DNA from: Burhinus oedicnemus
Lineage: Eukaryota; Chordata; Aves; Charadriiformes; Burhinidae
Assembly (NCBI GenBank): GCA_008921705.1
Contig: VFFE01007078.1
Coordinates: 8,353 to 72,352 of the forward strand
Direction of reading: 5' to 3'
DNA length: 64,000 nucleotides
The notes under the pieces were generated by a model. That model saw only the letters and a list, made by a program, of their open reading frames with translations. It was not told the origin of the DNA and searched no databases. Positions 1-12,900 of the stretch are shown here, one piece after another (position 1 is the first letter of the stretch; the number at the start of each line of letters is the position of its first letter). The position numbers were made by a program, and so were the translations under genes.

Positions 1-735
1 AGTGTCTGCTCCATGGTCTTGACAGGCACAGAGGTGTGACTGACCAACTGTAGTTCTCTGGGTCTTCCTCTTTTCCTTTTTAAAAATGAGGGTTTTGATC
101 CCCTTTTCCAGTCAGTGGGAACTTCACGGGACTGCCACAACTTCTCAAATATGTTGGATAGTGGTTTAGCAACTTCATCTGCCAGTTCCCTCAGGACCTA
201 CAGATATATCTCACCAGGTCCCATGGATTTGTGCACCTTCTGGTTCCTTAGATGGTCTTGAACCTGGTCTTCTCCTACAGTGGGTGGCTTTTCATTCTCC
301 CAGTTCCTGCCTTGGCCTTCTACAACTTGGGTGGCGTGGCTAGAGCCCTTGCTGGTGAAGACTGAGGCAAAAATGTCATTGGGTACATCAGCCTTCTCCA
401 TATCCTGGCTAACCAGGTCTCCCGTTTCCTTCCAGAGAGTGCCCATGTTTTCCCTAGTCTTTCTATCACTGGCTTACCTGTAGAAGCTTTTCTTGTTACC
501 CTTGACATCCCTGACCAGATTTAACTCTATCGGTGCTTTAGCTTTCCTAACCTGACCCCTGGCTGCTCAGACAAGTTCTCTGTATTCCTCTCAGGCTACT
601 TGTCCTTGCTTCCACACTCTGTAGGCTTCCTTTATGTATTTGAGTTTGTCCAGGAGTTCCTTGTTCATCCATGCAGGCCTCCTGGCATTTTTGCCTGACT
701 TCCTCTTTGTTGGGATGCAGAACTAGAGCTGGAGT
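1..735 (-). mobile_element. CR1 LINE fragment, degraded reverse-transcriptase ORF region
   Basis: Read on the minus strand, broken frames give the CR1 ORF2 segment between endonuclease and reverse transcriptase. Examples are a [21 protein letters not shown] start near 660-710 and a [20 protein letters not shown] block near 205-260. The frame shifts several times, so it is inactive. Its 3' part lies beyond the left window edge. The boundary near 735 is approximate. Confidence 0.85.
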
Positions 736-3700
736 TTGGATACCTGAGAGAGAGCAGCTTAAACAATTAAAGAAGAAAGCACACAAACCAAGGGAGATCA
801 GAAAGATTCTGCAGAATTTTAAGCAAATTCACAAAGGAGCTGGAAGGTGTAGTTCACAGGTAGCAGCTCAGAGATGTCTCTAGTGGCTGAACAAAATGAA
901 CCTAATGAGGCCGGAAGATGTGGAATTAGGCTCTTCACTCTCCACATAAGAGTAAAATGTAATTTGTGACTTGACTAACACTTGAGCATGAAACGTGCTA
1001 TGGAAAAGTCAGCATTGAATAACTTTGTGGGACAGTTCTGCACTGGGGACACAGGATCAGCAGACGGGAAGTAGCAAAGATCTAAGAACCTCATATGAGA
1101 AAAGATGGCAGGAGAAGCGCCTCTCACTTCACTCAGCACTGCCTTTTCTGTGTCACACACGAGTTCTTAACCTCTGGGAACCACAGCTGGGAAAGATGGA
1201 GCCACTGGATTTCATGGCCTCTTGGTTGGGTATTTCCGAGGAAGGAAGGTTGCATAATAACCGAGGTATTCCTATAGTAATTGCCTGGCTTGATTTGGAC
1301 AGAATTGCTTCACATCAGCAGCACTCTCCTTATGGCCAGCTTGATAATCAAAGCTAGGTTAGCAGAGGACTTTTGGCTCCATTTATGCGGGGAGCTAACT
1401 CTTCCGCGCTGTATTTGTGCAGGTCAGAGAGAGTGAATTGCCCTTGATTTTACCTGGTGCTCAGCACTGTGATGTTCACACTGAGGCTTCATCCTCCAGA
1501 TTACCATCATCATCACTATGGGGAGGATCTACAACAATCTGAACAATAAGGTCATGACCAGTGAATGCAGATCCTTGTCCAGCCTTATCTAATGCCATTA
1601 TCTTGAGCATATGGAAGAGAGCTCAGTTGTCTAAGAGCACATCCATGTCTGTAGTCAGGACATACTGAGTGTTTTGTTTTCAGAGTTACAAATCACCCAA
1701 TATGTAATCAATGCAACTTGTCTGCCCCGGTCTATCTTGCATCATATAGTAAGCACTAACTGACATTGGTTATTTTTATGAAATTGCATTCTTTAACTTG
1801 ATTTGACACTGTACTAGCTCTCTGCTTCCCTCCCAGCAACAGCACACAGTACGGAGGAAGTTTGATTTGGAACAGAAATCTATGTGTTTATATAGATCAA
1901 GGCAGAGGTATTATTTCTTATATAAAAATTGATGAATGCAGTAATCACAGACAGCGTTCACTACCAGAAGGAACATAGGCTCATTGACCTAGCAATAAGC
2001 TCAGGCAGGGCTTTATGGATGGAGTTTTTTGCTAATTAGTTTGACGGAGAAAAGAAATGTTGCACAGCACAATGAGGAATAAAAGCTAAATAGCCAAATA
2101 TGTTTGTGCCCTCATCTTTTATCTTCTCTGCCACTTCCTTTCTGTATTTATTCAGTTGATATTTAAATGACTGATGACTATAACAAAGAGGAAGCCTTCT
2201 AGTTGTGTAGGCCATCTTTATTGAAAAGCTGAACTTTTCCAGTATTTTGCATTTTTTTTTGCTGTAGATCTGTCTACATAGCTAAAGTGAAACAGAAACA
2301 TACCTAAATACTGAAGCTATATTCATACGCAAGTCCACATCTGAGCCTGGACGTACACAACAAACATTTTGCTGAGGCATAGCCTCAGTCTTCTGGAGAA
2401 ATCATGCTTGCAGCCTGGTAATAGGTGTTTGACTACCCAGTACCCTTGTGGCAATCAATGCAGGAAAAGCAACAGCTCATTTATGAAATCGTCATCTGTT
2501 CTGTATATTTAAGACACAGCAGGGAGAGCTGGTACCAGGTTTCAAGGACGAGAAGCAGAGATTTTCATTTTTTAATGAATATTATATTCTTATACTGAGT
2601 CCTGCTGCTTGATTTTCAAAGCCTAGATTCCCCCCACTCTCGCTTTGAGAAGTGGCTCTGTCAGGATTAGGAGGCAGATGACCTGACTTGCTGATGAAGT
2701 GTCTGTGAGTGTTGCTGGAACACCCTGCCTCAGCGTCACAGTCCCTCAAAGGGCCTTTACGATGACTTCCACCTTGCTTTGTGAGCTGTCAGTCAGGAAT
2801 GCTGAAACAGCTGGCTCTTGTACTGTAACACATGGCAAAACTTCCCTGATTTGGGTAGACAGGACAAAGTGCCATAAGAATTCAGCAGAAAGAGCACAGT
2901 GAGACCACAGTTCTAGGCTCACAGGACCAAAGTGTCAAAGAGATCTATTTAGGTACCTGAAAATGCAAATAGGTGTTTATTAGATATTTTTAAGTATGTA
3001 ATTCTGTAAGTTTTATTAAAACACTGTGAAATAATGGCCTTGCTTGCCTAAATCCTTTTGGAAATTCTGTCTCTTAAGCACTGAAATGTCTCTAAACATT
3101 GGCCTTCAGTGCCCCAGGAAGCCAAGTTACAGAGAAAGATAGCAGCCTGCTTGTATTAGGAAAATGTCAGTGTGGGACAGCAGAGCATCCAGCTAAGGTG
3201 ATGATCACCACTGGGCTAACCATGTCCTAGAAGCCCCTTACTCTCTTATAATAAGAAGGAAAAAAAAGAAAAAGTGCGCAAATAAGGATAAGCTAGGTGT
3301 CTAATTCAGCTACCAGCAAGGACAAATGCCTGCATTCAACATTAAGTCATTAAATTTATTGAACATTATTGAACATGTTTAATGAAGTACAGGATAAATC
3401 GCTTCTGGTTTTATTTAGGGTTTTGTGATGTACATGCAAATCAGATTCAGTACTTATGATATTAATCACCCCATCCTCCCCCAAGATCTGTGGGTTTCTG
3501 TTGCCATTTCACATATTTATTATGTCTCTGTTTCTTGCTATTCTCCCTTCTGCAGTGCTGCAGTTCTGTAATGCACCACGTGGCAAGGGAGAGATTTGTT
3601 TTGTCTTTTCCACAATACCTGAACTGCTCCATACACATGGGTCTCAGCCCAGGATCTGAATCTCCATGAACCAAAGTGCTGGCTCGTAGAGCTGGAAGTT

Positions 3701-6700
3701 ACACACAGATGATTGAAAGTTAATTCCCAAAGCACCAACATCTCTTTTTGGACATCATCTACCCTGGCACTCACCAGAAATAAAAAGCATTGAAAGCAAA
3801 ATTGTCAATTCACAAAGTCCATCCATGCTATAAAAAGTGAAATTCACAGTTGTCTTTCCCATCCTTCAGTCAGTGCTCACTGCTCAGAACCGCCACGGCA
3901 TCACTTACGCCATTCTCACGCCTGGACCACAAGAGAGGCAAGAAAAAATTCACTGAGGAGAAAAGTAAAAGTATAAACACAAACACAGATAAGACTGATA
4001 CAGCTATAAACATGAAAAGCAATATGTGAATACATTTTTTTAGAAACTTGTTTACTTTGTGAAGTTCTGACTTTATTATATATCACTAATTCCACATCTG
4101 CTCACCATGACTTGAGATACCATTGCTGGACTGAGCTTTGTATGAGCACACATAGCTGCATGAATCCTTATTAATACAAGCTTACAAACCTCACAGAACT
4201 TGTTTCAGAGCTGACACTTACTAGTTAAAGTTGGTCTTTCCTTCCCTTAGGCCAGAAGGAATGACAGAGTCCCTTGTACTTGTACTCCGCAATCACACCA
4301 AGCCTCCCCAAGTGTAATAGTACATACAGCTGGAGCGCAGAATAGAAGGGAAACACCATTTCTGATTTTAAATGCATAAGCAAATTTGCATCCAGTTTCC
4401 ATGCTTATTAAAACAAAATATTTTTTCTCTCTGCACATAAAGGGCTTTACTGCTCTAGTGACAGAGGGCCGTTTCAGATGGGCTGGGAATCACAGCTGCT
4501 GGTGAAACGAGTCAGGCCTGCCTGCACAGCAGAGGACAAACAACCCAGGCCCCAAGCCTGCAGATGTGCACTTAATGGACTCTCGAGTTCATCTGCTGAG
4601 AGAAATCACCCATGCCTGTCACACATCACGTGTATTGAGGAAAGGGGAGAGGAGGGCCTGGGCAGCATCCCATTCCCTCCTTCTGGAAGGAACCAGCCCT
4701 ACGGTACAGAACGGAGCACATGAACGTGCTTCCTAATCACTGCTGTAGAAACCACTTTAATGCAGCAAACACTGGAGACCATAGAAACAAAGTAGTTCCT
4801 TTTCACCTGTTTTACTTAAGCCCCTATTAGTTTCTTTTGTGCCCGAGAGTAGGAAGGCTTGGAGTGGGAATTTGTTGGTGGTTTACCACAACCCTATGCT
4901 TTTTTTTTAAAAAAAAAAAATGTAGCTAGACTCAGTGTGATGAGAGACCTGTGAAGAAACTAGAGTCTTCGTGATGGGGATTTAATTATTCTAGTATTGA
5001 CAAAAATGAGAATTAAGGAGGAATCAACCTGCTGACTTCCACAGGCAGTGAAAAACAGGTTTATCTTTCACTGTTTATTGAGCTCTTAGATATGATAAAT
5101 TCAATAATGGTCTGGTGGGTGTTTAGCTTTATGAGAATACACCATTGGGTTTAAAGTAATCATGGTCTTAGGCTATGAAGGTAACAAATAAGACTTCAGA
5201 CAGCATCATGTTGCTAAGCTCAAATTTTCCCAGAAAGATGGTGGGAGAGGAGGGGGGAGAACAGGGAAAAAGTGATATTTAAAGCAAACAGAGTAAATAA
5301 TGCAATCATGTTGATCCCACTAATAGCGAACAGTTAAAAGTGATGATGGAAGTTACTGGAGTAAAGCAACAACATATCAAATATAGACAGAAAGCAATTA
5401 CGAAAGGTATAATAGAAAATTGAAAGGACAAGCTAGCTGATGTAAAAAGCTCACAAAAGCTCTGTAAAACATTCAAGGAGAAAAAGTTGCACTTGCTAAT
5501 AATAATCCATGAAGGCTCAGGGAATGCTAATTAGCATAGAGCTGCTCTTCCTTTGTACAAGGATGTATGGGTCTGTTCCAGGTTTAAATAAATAACTGAA
5601 TGACAGAGACTAAACTCATTGGTGTTCTTCTAAAAGTAAAAAAAAAATAAAAAAAAATTACAGAATTCTGGCATCAGTCGATAATGCACCAGAAATAGAT
5701 TTACTGGATTTTCAGACGTTCAGAGATTTTCTAAAGCCACCAATCTATCTGCAAGGAAAAAATATCTTACCACAGATAACATGAATGCACCACTTGGTGT
5801 GATTTGAGCCAATGCTGTTGTGCTCAGCTCAGGAAATTTGCTGCCTTTCAGGCCTTTTCTACATCACTCATTTTATTGCATCTAACTTTGCAAGAAGCCA
5901 AATTTAACATATTTTCAGACTGGAAAAAACAGAAATACAGATACCGCACAAAGTAGGGAATACTGAATAGGAGGAAAATTATATATCAGTCATCTCAGGG
6001 TTCAATTCCACATTCAGCCTCAGCTCTTCTGGACAAGTCAGTTACTTAGATTTCTAGTAGGATTCTCAAAGCCCTCTTACCTTCAAAACCCTCAAGTCCT
6101 TAGTCCACGTGCCCTCAGCACAGGGCCGAGAAGGGTACTCATTAAAATTGCTAATTCTACCGTTGCACTTTCAATATCTGAAGACCAAAATTCACATGGA
6201 AGAACAGCCATAGGAATCAAGTTGTGGTCTCAGATGGGTGATGCTGAGGGCCCACAGCATTGCCTTCTTATTTTCACAGTATAGACATATTTGCTGATAG
6301 AAAGCAAAATATCTAAGGGTAACACCATAGTATTGAACTGCCATATCAGAGGATGGTATGTTTGCTGTTAGCCTTGACTGAATTTTTTCTTTCTTTCTTT
6401 CTTTCTTTGTTGAGTTAGAGAAGTTGGCAAGGATCATAGCTAGTCTGCTGTGTAAAAAGTAACCTGGTAGGAGGTTGGGAGCCTTGGTCAGTATAGCGGC
6501 ATACAAAACGGTAACATTCATTTTAGAGATTTCCTCCTGAAATCCTATCCTCTGTAGGAAGGGAAGCAGTGAGCGGGCTGGCATGTTGGGCACTTCACCT
6601 CTGTTCAGCCCTAAAGAGATCTACAGACCCCATCTCACGCGACCTTATAATTTTTCCCCTACACGTTCTTAATTAAGAAAAACAAATGAACACTTAGCCC

Positions 6701-8950
6701 CAAGAATCTGATTCATACGACTATGTATCTTACATTAAATAGTGCAACTCAACAAATATTGAAATTTAGATTTTAAAATTAATTGCAACAAAGACTATTA
6801 ACTATGAGAAACCTGTGCTTCTCCTCCCTGGCTGAGAATGCTTATTTCTCTGTTTTAAGTATTTGTTTTCTTGCTTTTAATCACATCGGGTTTTATAATT
6901 GCTGTATCTTTATTTAACAATATTGTTGCTTATGCATCAAAAACACTTGTTCTTGGAATCTGACAGCCATCTAATAAAGACGATGCTTTAGAAACTAAGC
7001 TGAACCACCTATAAAGAAATTGTAAAATTCAATATTAATGATACATTTCATTCTTAAATGATAGAATTCTGTGCATCACTGATGAGCCAACCAAATATAT
7101 GTAATATTCATTGTTGCTTTCTATAGAAAAATCAAGTAACATGCAATGCCATCTTTATCTGTAGGGCCTTACACTCATTTCCAACAGAATTCAGCCATTT
7201 GCCCATATTTAGCTCACCAAGCAAATGAATTAATCACTTACACTATTGTGCCTGCAAAAAATAGTAAACACTGAGCCTTGAAAGTTTTCTAGTAGGAGTC
7301 AACATCTAAATGTTAGTCTCGTTCTGCATTTAATCTCTGTATTAACATAAATTAATTAAAGGTGCAACAAGCAGCTTTAAGTGACATTTTCAATAGGAAA
7401 TACTGAAAAGGCCAGTCCAATTGGTACTGAAGTCTTGGTTTTAAGAGCACAAAATCAATTGGAAACCTTACACACGCAGAGCAAATGATACCGAAGTATT
7501 CAACTCGGCACAGAAGTACAGAAGGTAATCCTAAACTGAATCCACCATTTCTGCACTGAAAAGCACTGTATCGCAGTCACGCTGCATCAAGGAGATCCTC
7601 TAGAGCTACATGCTCTGTCATATCAACAAGTCACCACTCCACGTTTGTGGGTGAAGGGCCGTGCAGACTGCAGAGGCACTAGGTACCACCTGGGTACCTG
7701 GGCTGAGCGGTTGGAGGCAGGAGGAGTTTGCCCACGCAGACCACCATGTTCATACAAATATTCCCTCCCAGCGCACTAGTCAGACTGTCCATGGCTAGCA
7801 TGCACAGACCTCAGTCTGTCCTCACTTTATGCATGTGGCTCTGGGGATCTGAGAGACCACATTGCTGATTTTTCTGCTTGGATCTGCATATGTGATTATT
7901 AGCTTCTAAATATAATTGGAGATATTGATTTCTTGACATTTAGTATGTCAGTTCTGCTTTAGAAAATTATCTCATCCGTTAGTCTTCCCCGTGTTCTCAC
8001 AGAGCACCATGACTTCTCTGCCAAGTGACAAACTGCAAGCTATAGTTTTTGTTAGGAATAAACACTTCAAAAGCAGAATAAACCTCAAACACCGGGCTGG
8101 AAGCAAGTAGGCCACCAGTGTGTTGCAGAAGGCAAAGAAAATAAAATTTTGAGAAGAGACATTGGGCGAATCCTAGGTTTAGAAGCAAGCATTGAATTAG
8201 CAAGCATTAACACTTTTTTTTTTTCCTTTTTCTTTTTATTAACGGCATTTTCAATGTTTAAGGTCAATCATCAGCAAGTCCCACAGTTCAGAGGTCAGAA
8301 TATCTGGTAGTCCCCTCAAGGCACATGGACACGTGCATTTCTTTCTCATACATTCCCCTAAAGAAGCGATACCTTTCTTAACAGTCACCAGCTTAAAACA
8401 GAGATGAATTGAAAATATACAATTTATTTTAAGTCTTACAACACTTTGGTTTTTCCCCGTGTATTTCATCACAGCAATATAAAATTCAAGGTCATTAAGT
8501 AGAGAGCATGATATTTTATTAGAGCTTCATCTCAAACTCTATACATCCATGCTTTTTCAACATTCTTCATTTTTATTATGATCTTCATAGAATTTCCCTC
8601 AGAGAGAGAGAATGATCACAGAATGAAGTTCTAATTATTTAGGCCCAAACTAATGCAAAATAACAACAAAAATAGCATAAAAACTTTAGCATCCAAATTT
8701 CTAAGAATGGTGAGGGTTTGTAAGCTTTAATATTTAAATGTAAAGGGACTTTATTTCAAGTACTATAAAAGAGAAACATTGCCACTTACTGGCAGTACCA
8801 ATGTCTTTGCAATATTTGTAGACATTTATGTGCATCTTTCAAAAGCTCTATTAACCTTTATACTATTTGTCAATAAAAAGCCCCATTAACATTTAAACTG
8901 GGTATGTCCAACTGCGTACTTCAAACAAGAATCAAAAGATAGCCTGTAAG
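736..8950. other. Intergenic DNA downstream of NOMO, no supported gene
   Basis: About 8 kb of AT-rich DNA. The longest open frame (minus, 6192-6593) crosses a CTTT microsatellite and shows no recognisable protein signature. Somewhat GC-richer patches (about 4440-4740 and 7600-7830) look like eroded old repeats. I see no RNA genes. Confidence 0.6.
6383..6408. repeat. (CTTT)n microsatellite
   Basis: A T-rich run followed by about five CTTT units, in the intergenic region. Confidence 0.9.
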
Positions 8951-8959
8951 AAACAGTTA

Positions 8960-9835
8960 TTTATTACAGACTACATTATCGGGACTGTACACATTGAAGA
9001 TTTTGAAAAGCTCACATTTCTTAAAGTAAAGTAAAAAAAATAAATAAAACAATCAATTGGCAAAAATGTGACAGCCACATGGGTGAATGGGTATCACTGA
9101 CAACACAGTACAGCTTTGAAAAGAATAGTAAAACCAGCTGGAGCCACTTCAGGAGTACTGGAGGTCTAAAGAGATCACGCTGTATACGAAACTGAAATTT
9201 AAACGCTGCTTTTGCAGTAGCATCAACAGAACTTACCTGACATTAACAACTAGCCTTACCTGACATTAAGAATTTGTCTTCATTGGGCAAAAACTTGATT
9301 TTAATCAAAGATAACATAATCATTGGATAAGAACTGAAATCACAGCTGTGCAGATGACAGGCTCTTCAATCAAGCTGCTGAACTGGAAGCGCCAAAGACA
9401 TAATTCACCAGCTCATGTACATCCCCCAAAACTTTGTTTCAAGCACCACCAATTTCATAAAAACCCTATGTGCTGCTTCTGTAAAGTGGGTATTTCAAAA
9501 GGTAAGGAAAAATGATCCCAAAATCTAGAGACTGAAAGTGAAGTCAAGCAGTCTATTACCACTGCTTTTACAAATCATTAGTGAAGCCAGCATGACCTGT
9601 TCCACTGAAGAGAAAAAAGTTCATGAATTGTCTTCAAGTATGGGAGATACACTCACAGTGACAACAGAGGCATTCATTTCGTTACTTTACAAGGAAATCT
9701 ATAGACTCCACAGAAAATATACAACCAAAATGGAGCTAGTATGACAAACAGCACTCACGTAGCAACAATGAAAATGTAAAGTCCGCAAATTCAACAAAAA
9801 TGCATTTTAGTGGCTTTGCAATCACTCCTTTCATC
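8960..9835 (-). other. NOMO1: Probable NOMO 3' untranslated region
   Basis: No coding frame follows the NOMO stop. Candidate minus-strand AATAAA signals (tttatt on the plus strand) occur at 8960-8965, 8750-8755 and 8515-8520. I chose the nearest as the limit, which gives a UTR of about 0.87 kb. The true cleavage site cannot be read from sequence alone, and the UTR could be longer. Confidence 0.35.
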
Positions 9836-9967
9836 TCACGTCCGTCTCGTCTTCTGTTTTTTTGTTTGTCTTTTGGCATCCTCTGAGCCACCTGTGTCAG
9901 AACCTGTCTGTCCAAGAGCACGTACTCCTTGCAGTCGAGTTGTCAGCTGTAGCAATAAGGGAATAAG
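9836..9967 (-). CDS. NOMO1: NOMO exon 31: C-terminal tail and stop
   Basis: Residues 1166-1208 ([20 protein letters not shown] to a basic KKQKTRRT end). TGA stop at 9836-9838. The basic tail is the short cytosolic end of the protein. Confidence 0.97.
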   Translation of the reverse strand, partial: LIPLLLQLTTRLQGVRALGQTGSDTGGSEDAKRQTKKQKTRRT

Positions 9968-12900
9968 CTGGGAAAAAAAAAAGGGGGAGGGGGGGAAGCA
10001 GCTTGTGATTACAATGGTATGTAAGGTCTGAATGATAACGTTCTTTAGACCCATGCATCCCCAAATAAATAGAATCTATTGTGTAAATGGCACATCTACA
10101 AAGATATCAGGAAATGGCAGAAAATCTTGGGAAGGTATCAAACCAAACTTCTGCTAATTTCTGATAATCAAAACCCAAAGTGATTGTCAGTAAATTTTTT
10201 CCTGCAGTCATCTCGCCAAGAAGAGCAGTTTGAGTCCTTAGTCTCGAAAATGACTGCTATTTTCAGTGGAGACACTTCCAGTAACATTGCAGAAAATCCT
10301 GGAGAATCCCATGTTCTGTGCTCTTACCCATGTTTGAGAGGAAATCAAACTGTACAGACAAATTTATTTTCTCTTATCAGCAAAACAGAAATCCAGTCAT
10401 ATCAGAAAAGACTAGAAGAGCATGGCTTGTTAACAGAGGGGGTTATATAGTCGGTAGTTATATTCCTCTTGAGACCTTTTCAGTAGGAAGGGTGTAAAGG
10501 TAAGGCGACCAGACTCAATGACTTGCAAGTTTTTTTTCCAGCCTGATTGTTCCTGAAGGCAATAAAATAATTATTTTCATTCCTATTATCATTGGGTCTG
10601 GCTATGTGAATTTGAATTATGCTGTATTGTTTTTTTCCCAAAGCCATCAAATGAGAAGACAAAATTCAGAAACAGCACAGAAACTCACCTTCGCACTAAG
10701 TTTTTTTAAAGGAAGGTAATTGTCCAAAAACTTGGCTAAATTGTGGCTTTTCTTAAGAAGTGTCACATAAGGTGACTGCTGACCGCGTCTCTGTCTGGAT
10801 AACCACCTCAACAAACCCCCACTTAACACAGTACAAAGTATTCATTGATAGGACAACAATATTTCGATACAACAAAAACCACATGACCTACCTTATCATG
10901 GTTGTAACCAGCCAACAACAGAAGCAGCGTCAGTGGTAACGCAATATAAGATCCTTGGGCAATATCTTGTTCAGGCAGCTTTCTCTGAAAACAATGAGGA
11001 CCATGGATTTCTATTTTTTTTAAACAGCCCTTTCGACTATGAAATCCCTCAGCTTTAAGCAACATCAGCAATAGGATCATGCAGCGCGTCCAGCCCTTCC
11101 TGTCTGACTTCCTTCTAAGTAATGCTCTAAGATTTATTTACTTTACCTTCAACTTCAATGCAGTCCCCTTGATCAGATTCATTTATCTATTACCTTCTTC
11201 CTGGGGTTTGCTGTTTTTTAAAGCTAATTCACTGATGGTCAGTCTCCACTTTACAGTCAACCTGGTGTGCTTTGATTTACCTGTGACACGCTGTCCAAAT
11301 CTGTATGATCCCAGTGACAATACTACAGTAACCATACTAGCACAACAACTTTCAGGCACATCTACATTCTTCATTTATAACTGCCTTTTCATGTTTCACT
11401 CATGTTTCACTGGCATCTGAACATGCAGCGATGCAGAAAAGAAATAGATCATTTAAGTATTACATAGCAAACACTTCACTAAATTGACTGCGCTGTTCAG
11501 AAGTGCAAATAGTCACCTCCCTCTCAAGGGAGAAGTATTCCCCTGATGCTAGTTTGAGAACCCCTCTGCATTACCCTCTCCCTCAGCTCCAATAACTAAA
11601 GCTGTCTTTTTGGCCTGGTAATAATTCTTCCATATACGCACAAATCTTTAAAGGAATTCTGACAACAATCCTATCTTTCTCCTTCAGCCCTCAGTTACTG
11701 CAACCTCTCAGTTAGTGTCATGGCTACAACTCCTTCTTGAACTCCTTACCTGCCTCCCATAATATACCAGCTTATTATATCCCTGCCTGATGCCTTAAAT
11801 ATAGCCAAATCCAAATTCATTGTCACTTTAATGCCGCTCTTTACATTTACATTAATAGAAAGTTTGGCCAAGACCAGAAAATACATGCAGGCTATACTAC
11901 CAGGCATTGCTCCCAAGGTAAACATTTGAACATTTAAGTATTTTGTACTTACAGTGGGACTAAAGATCAGTGTAATGTGTTTATGATATCCAATAGCAGT
12001 GAACGAAACTTGAGGCAGGGTGTAGTCGTACTGTGATTTAGACAACGTAGAATCCAGGAGCACCACGTAATTCTGTGGGTAAAAATTAACACTCAGTCTA
12101 CAGCATCAGTAGCAGTCTAAGACAAAATTAGATTTAAAGGCAAAAGTCAGTATAACAGCCTTCAAATCTTCTGAGACACTGGTCACTTCAGCATGAATAC
12201 AGTACTGCAGGCACACCAGAAATAACTCTTCAGTGTCCTTAGGGAAAAAAATTCAAGTAAGCTAAGGTATTATTCAGCAATATTCTTACCTCTCCATCTC
12301 GAAGCAGTGGTGGGAAATGGAAAAATAGGGATAGGCCTAAATTCACTGTATGAATTGGGTTGTCAAGATTTTCACTTTTGTAGAGCTTCACCTATGAGGG
12401 AAAGAAGAAAGCACAAACCAGGTATTTCTGAGCATGCACCACAATAGATATTTGAGACATCCCACATCTTAAGGGATAAAAGCACTTCAAAATTCATCAT
12501 GTGTTTTATAAACAGAAAGTTGTTAAGTAAGAACGTCAGGAATTGTTCTAATCTGGGACATGAAGTCTTTTTACAGAACTTGAAATAATTTAGGAACAAC
12601 TGATGTCTGACATTTTCACATATCTAGTGTATTAGAAGTAGTCTATGCTGTGCATCAACCAGAACTGAGTAATTCTTTTAAATAATCCCAGCAGTTTCAC
12701 AGGAATTTGCAGCTGGGGGTTGTTTCCATTTCTCCGATTGGCTCATTTTGCTTGATTTCAATTTCTCTACACTTATTTAACAAGCTGGACATCTTCAAGC
12801 TAGAGATTAGGCCTGAAGTCCTCAGCAAATACAGTTTGCTCAGAAACCAGTATAGTTAAAAGAGGGTTGTATCATAGTCGAATAAGGCTAGTAGGGGCAG

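Noticed and set aside
1025..1357. 110-codon plus-strand frame near the left end
   Set aside because: No conserved motif and AT-rich intergenic surroundings.
4440..4740. GC-richer patch with an 81-codon plus-strand frame
   Set aside because: No recognisable protein or splice signals; most likely an eroded repeat.
6192..6593. 133-codon minus-strand open frame in the intergenic region
   Set aside because: It crosses a CTTT microsatellite, has no recognisable motif and no splice context. Probably chance.
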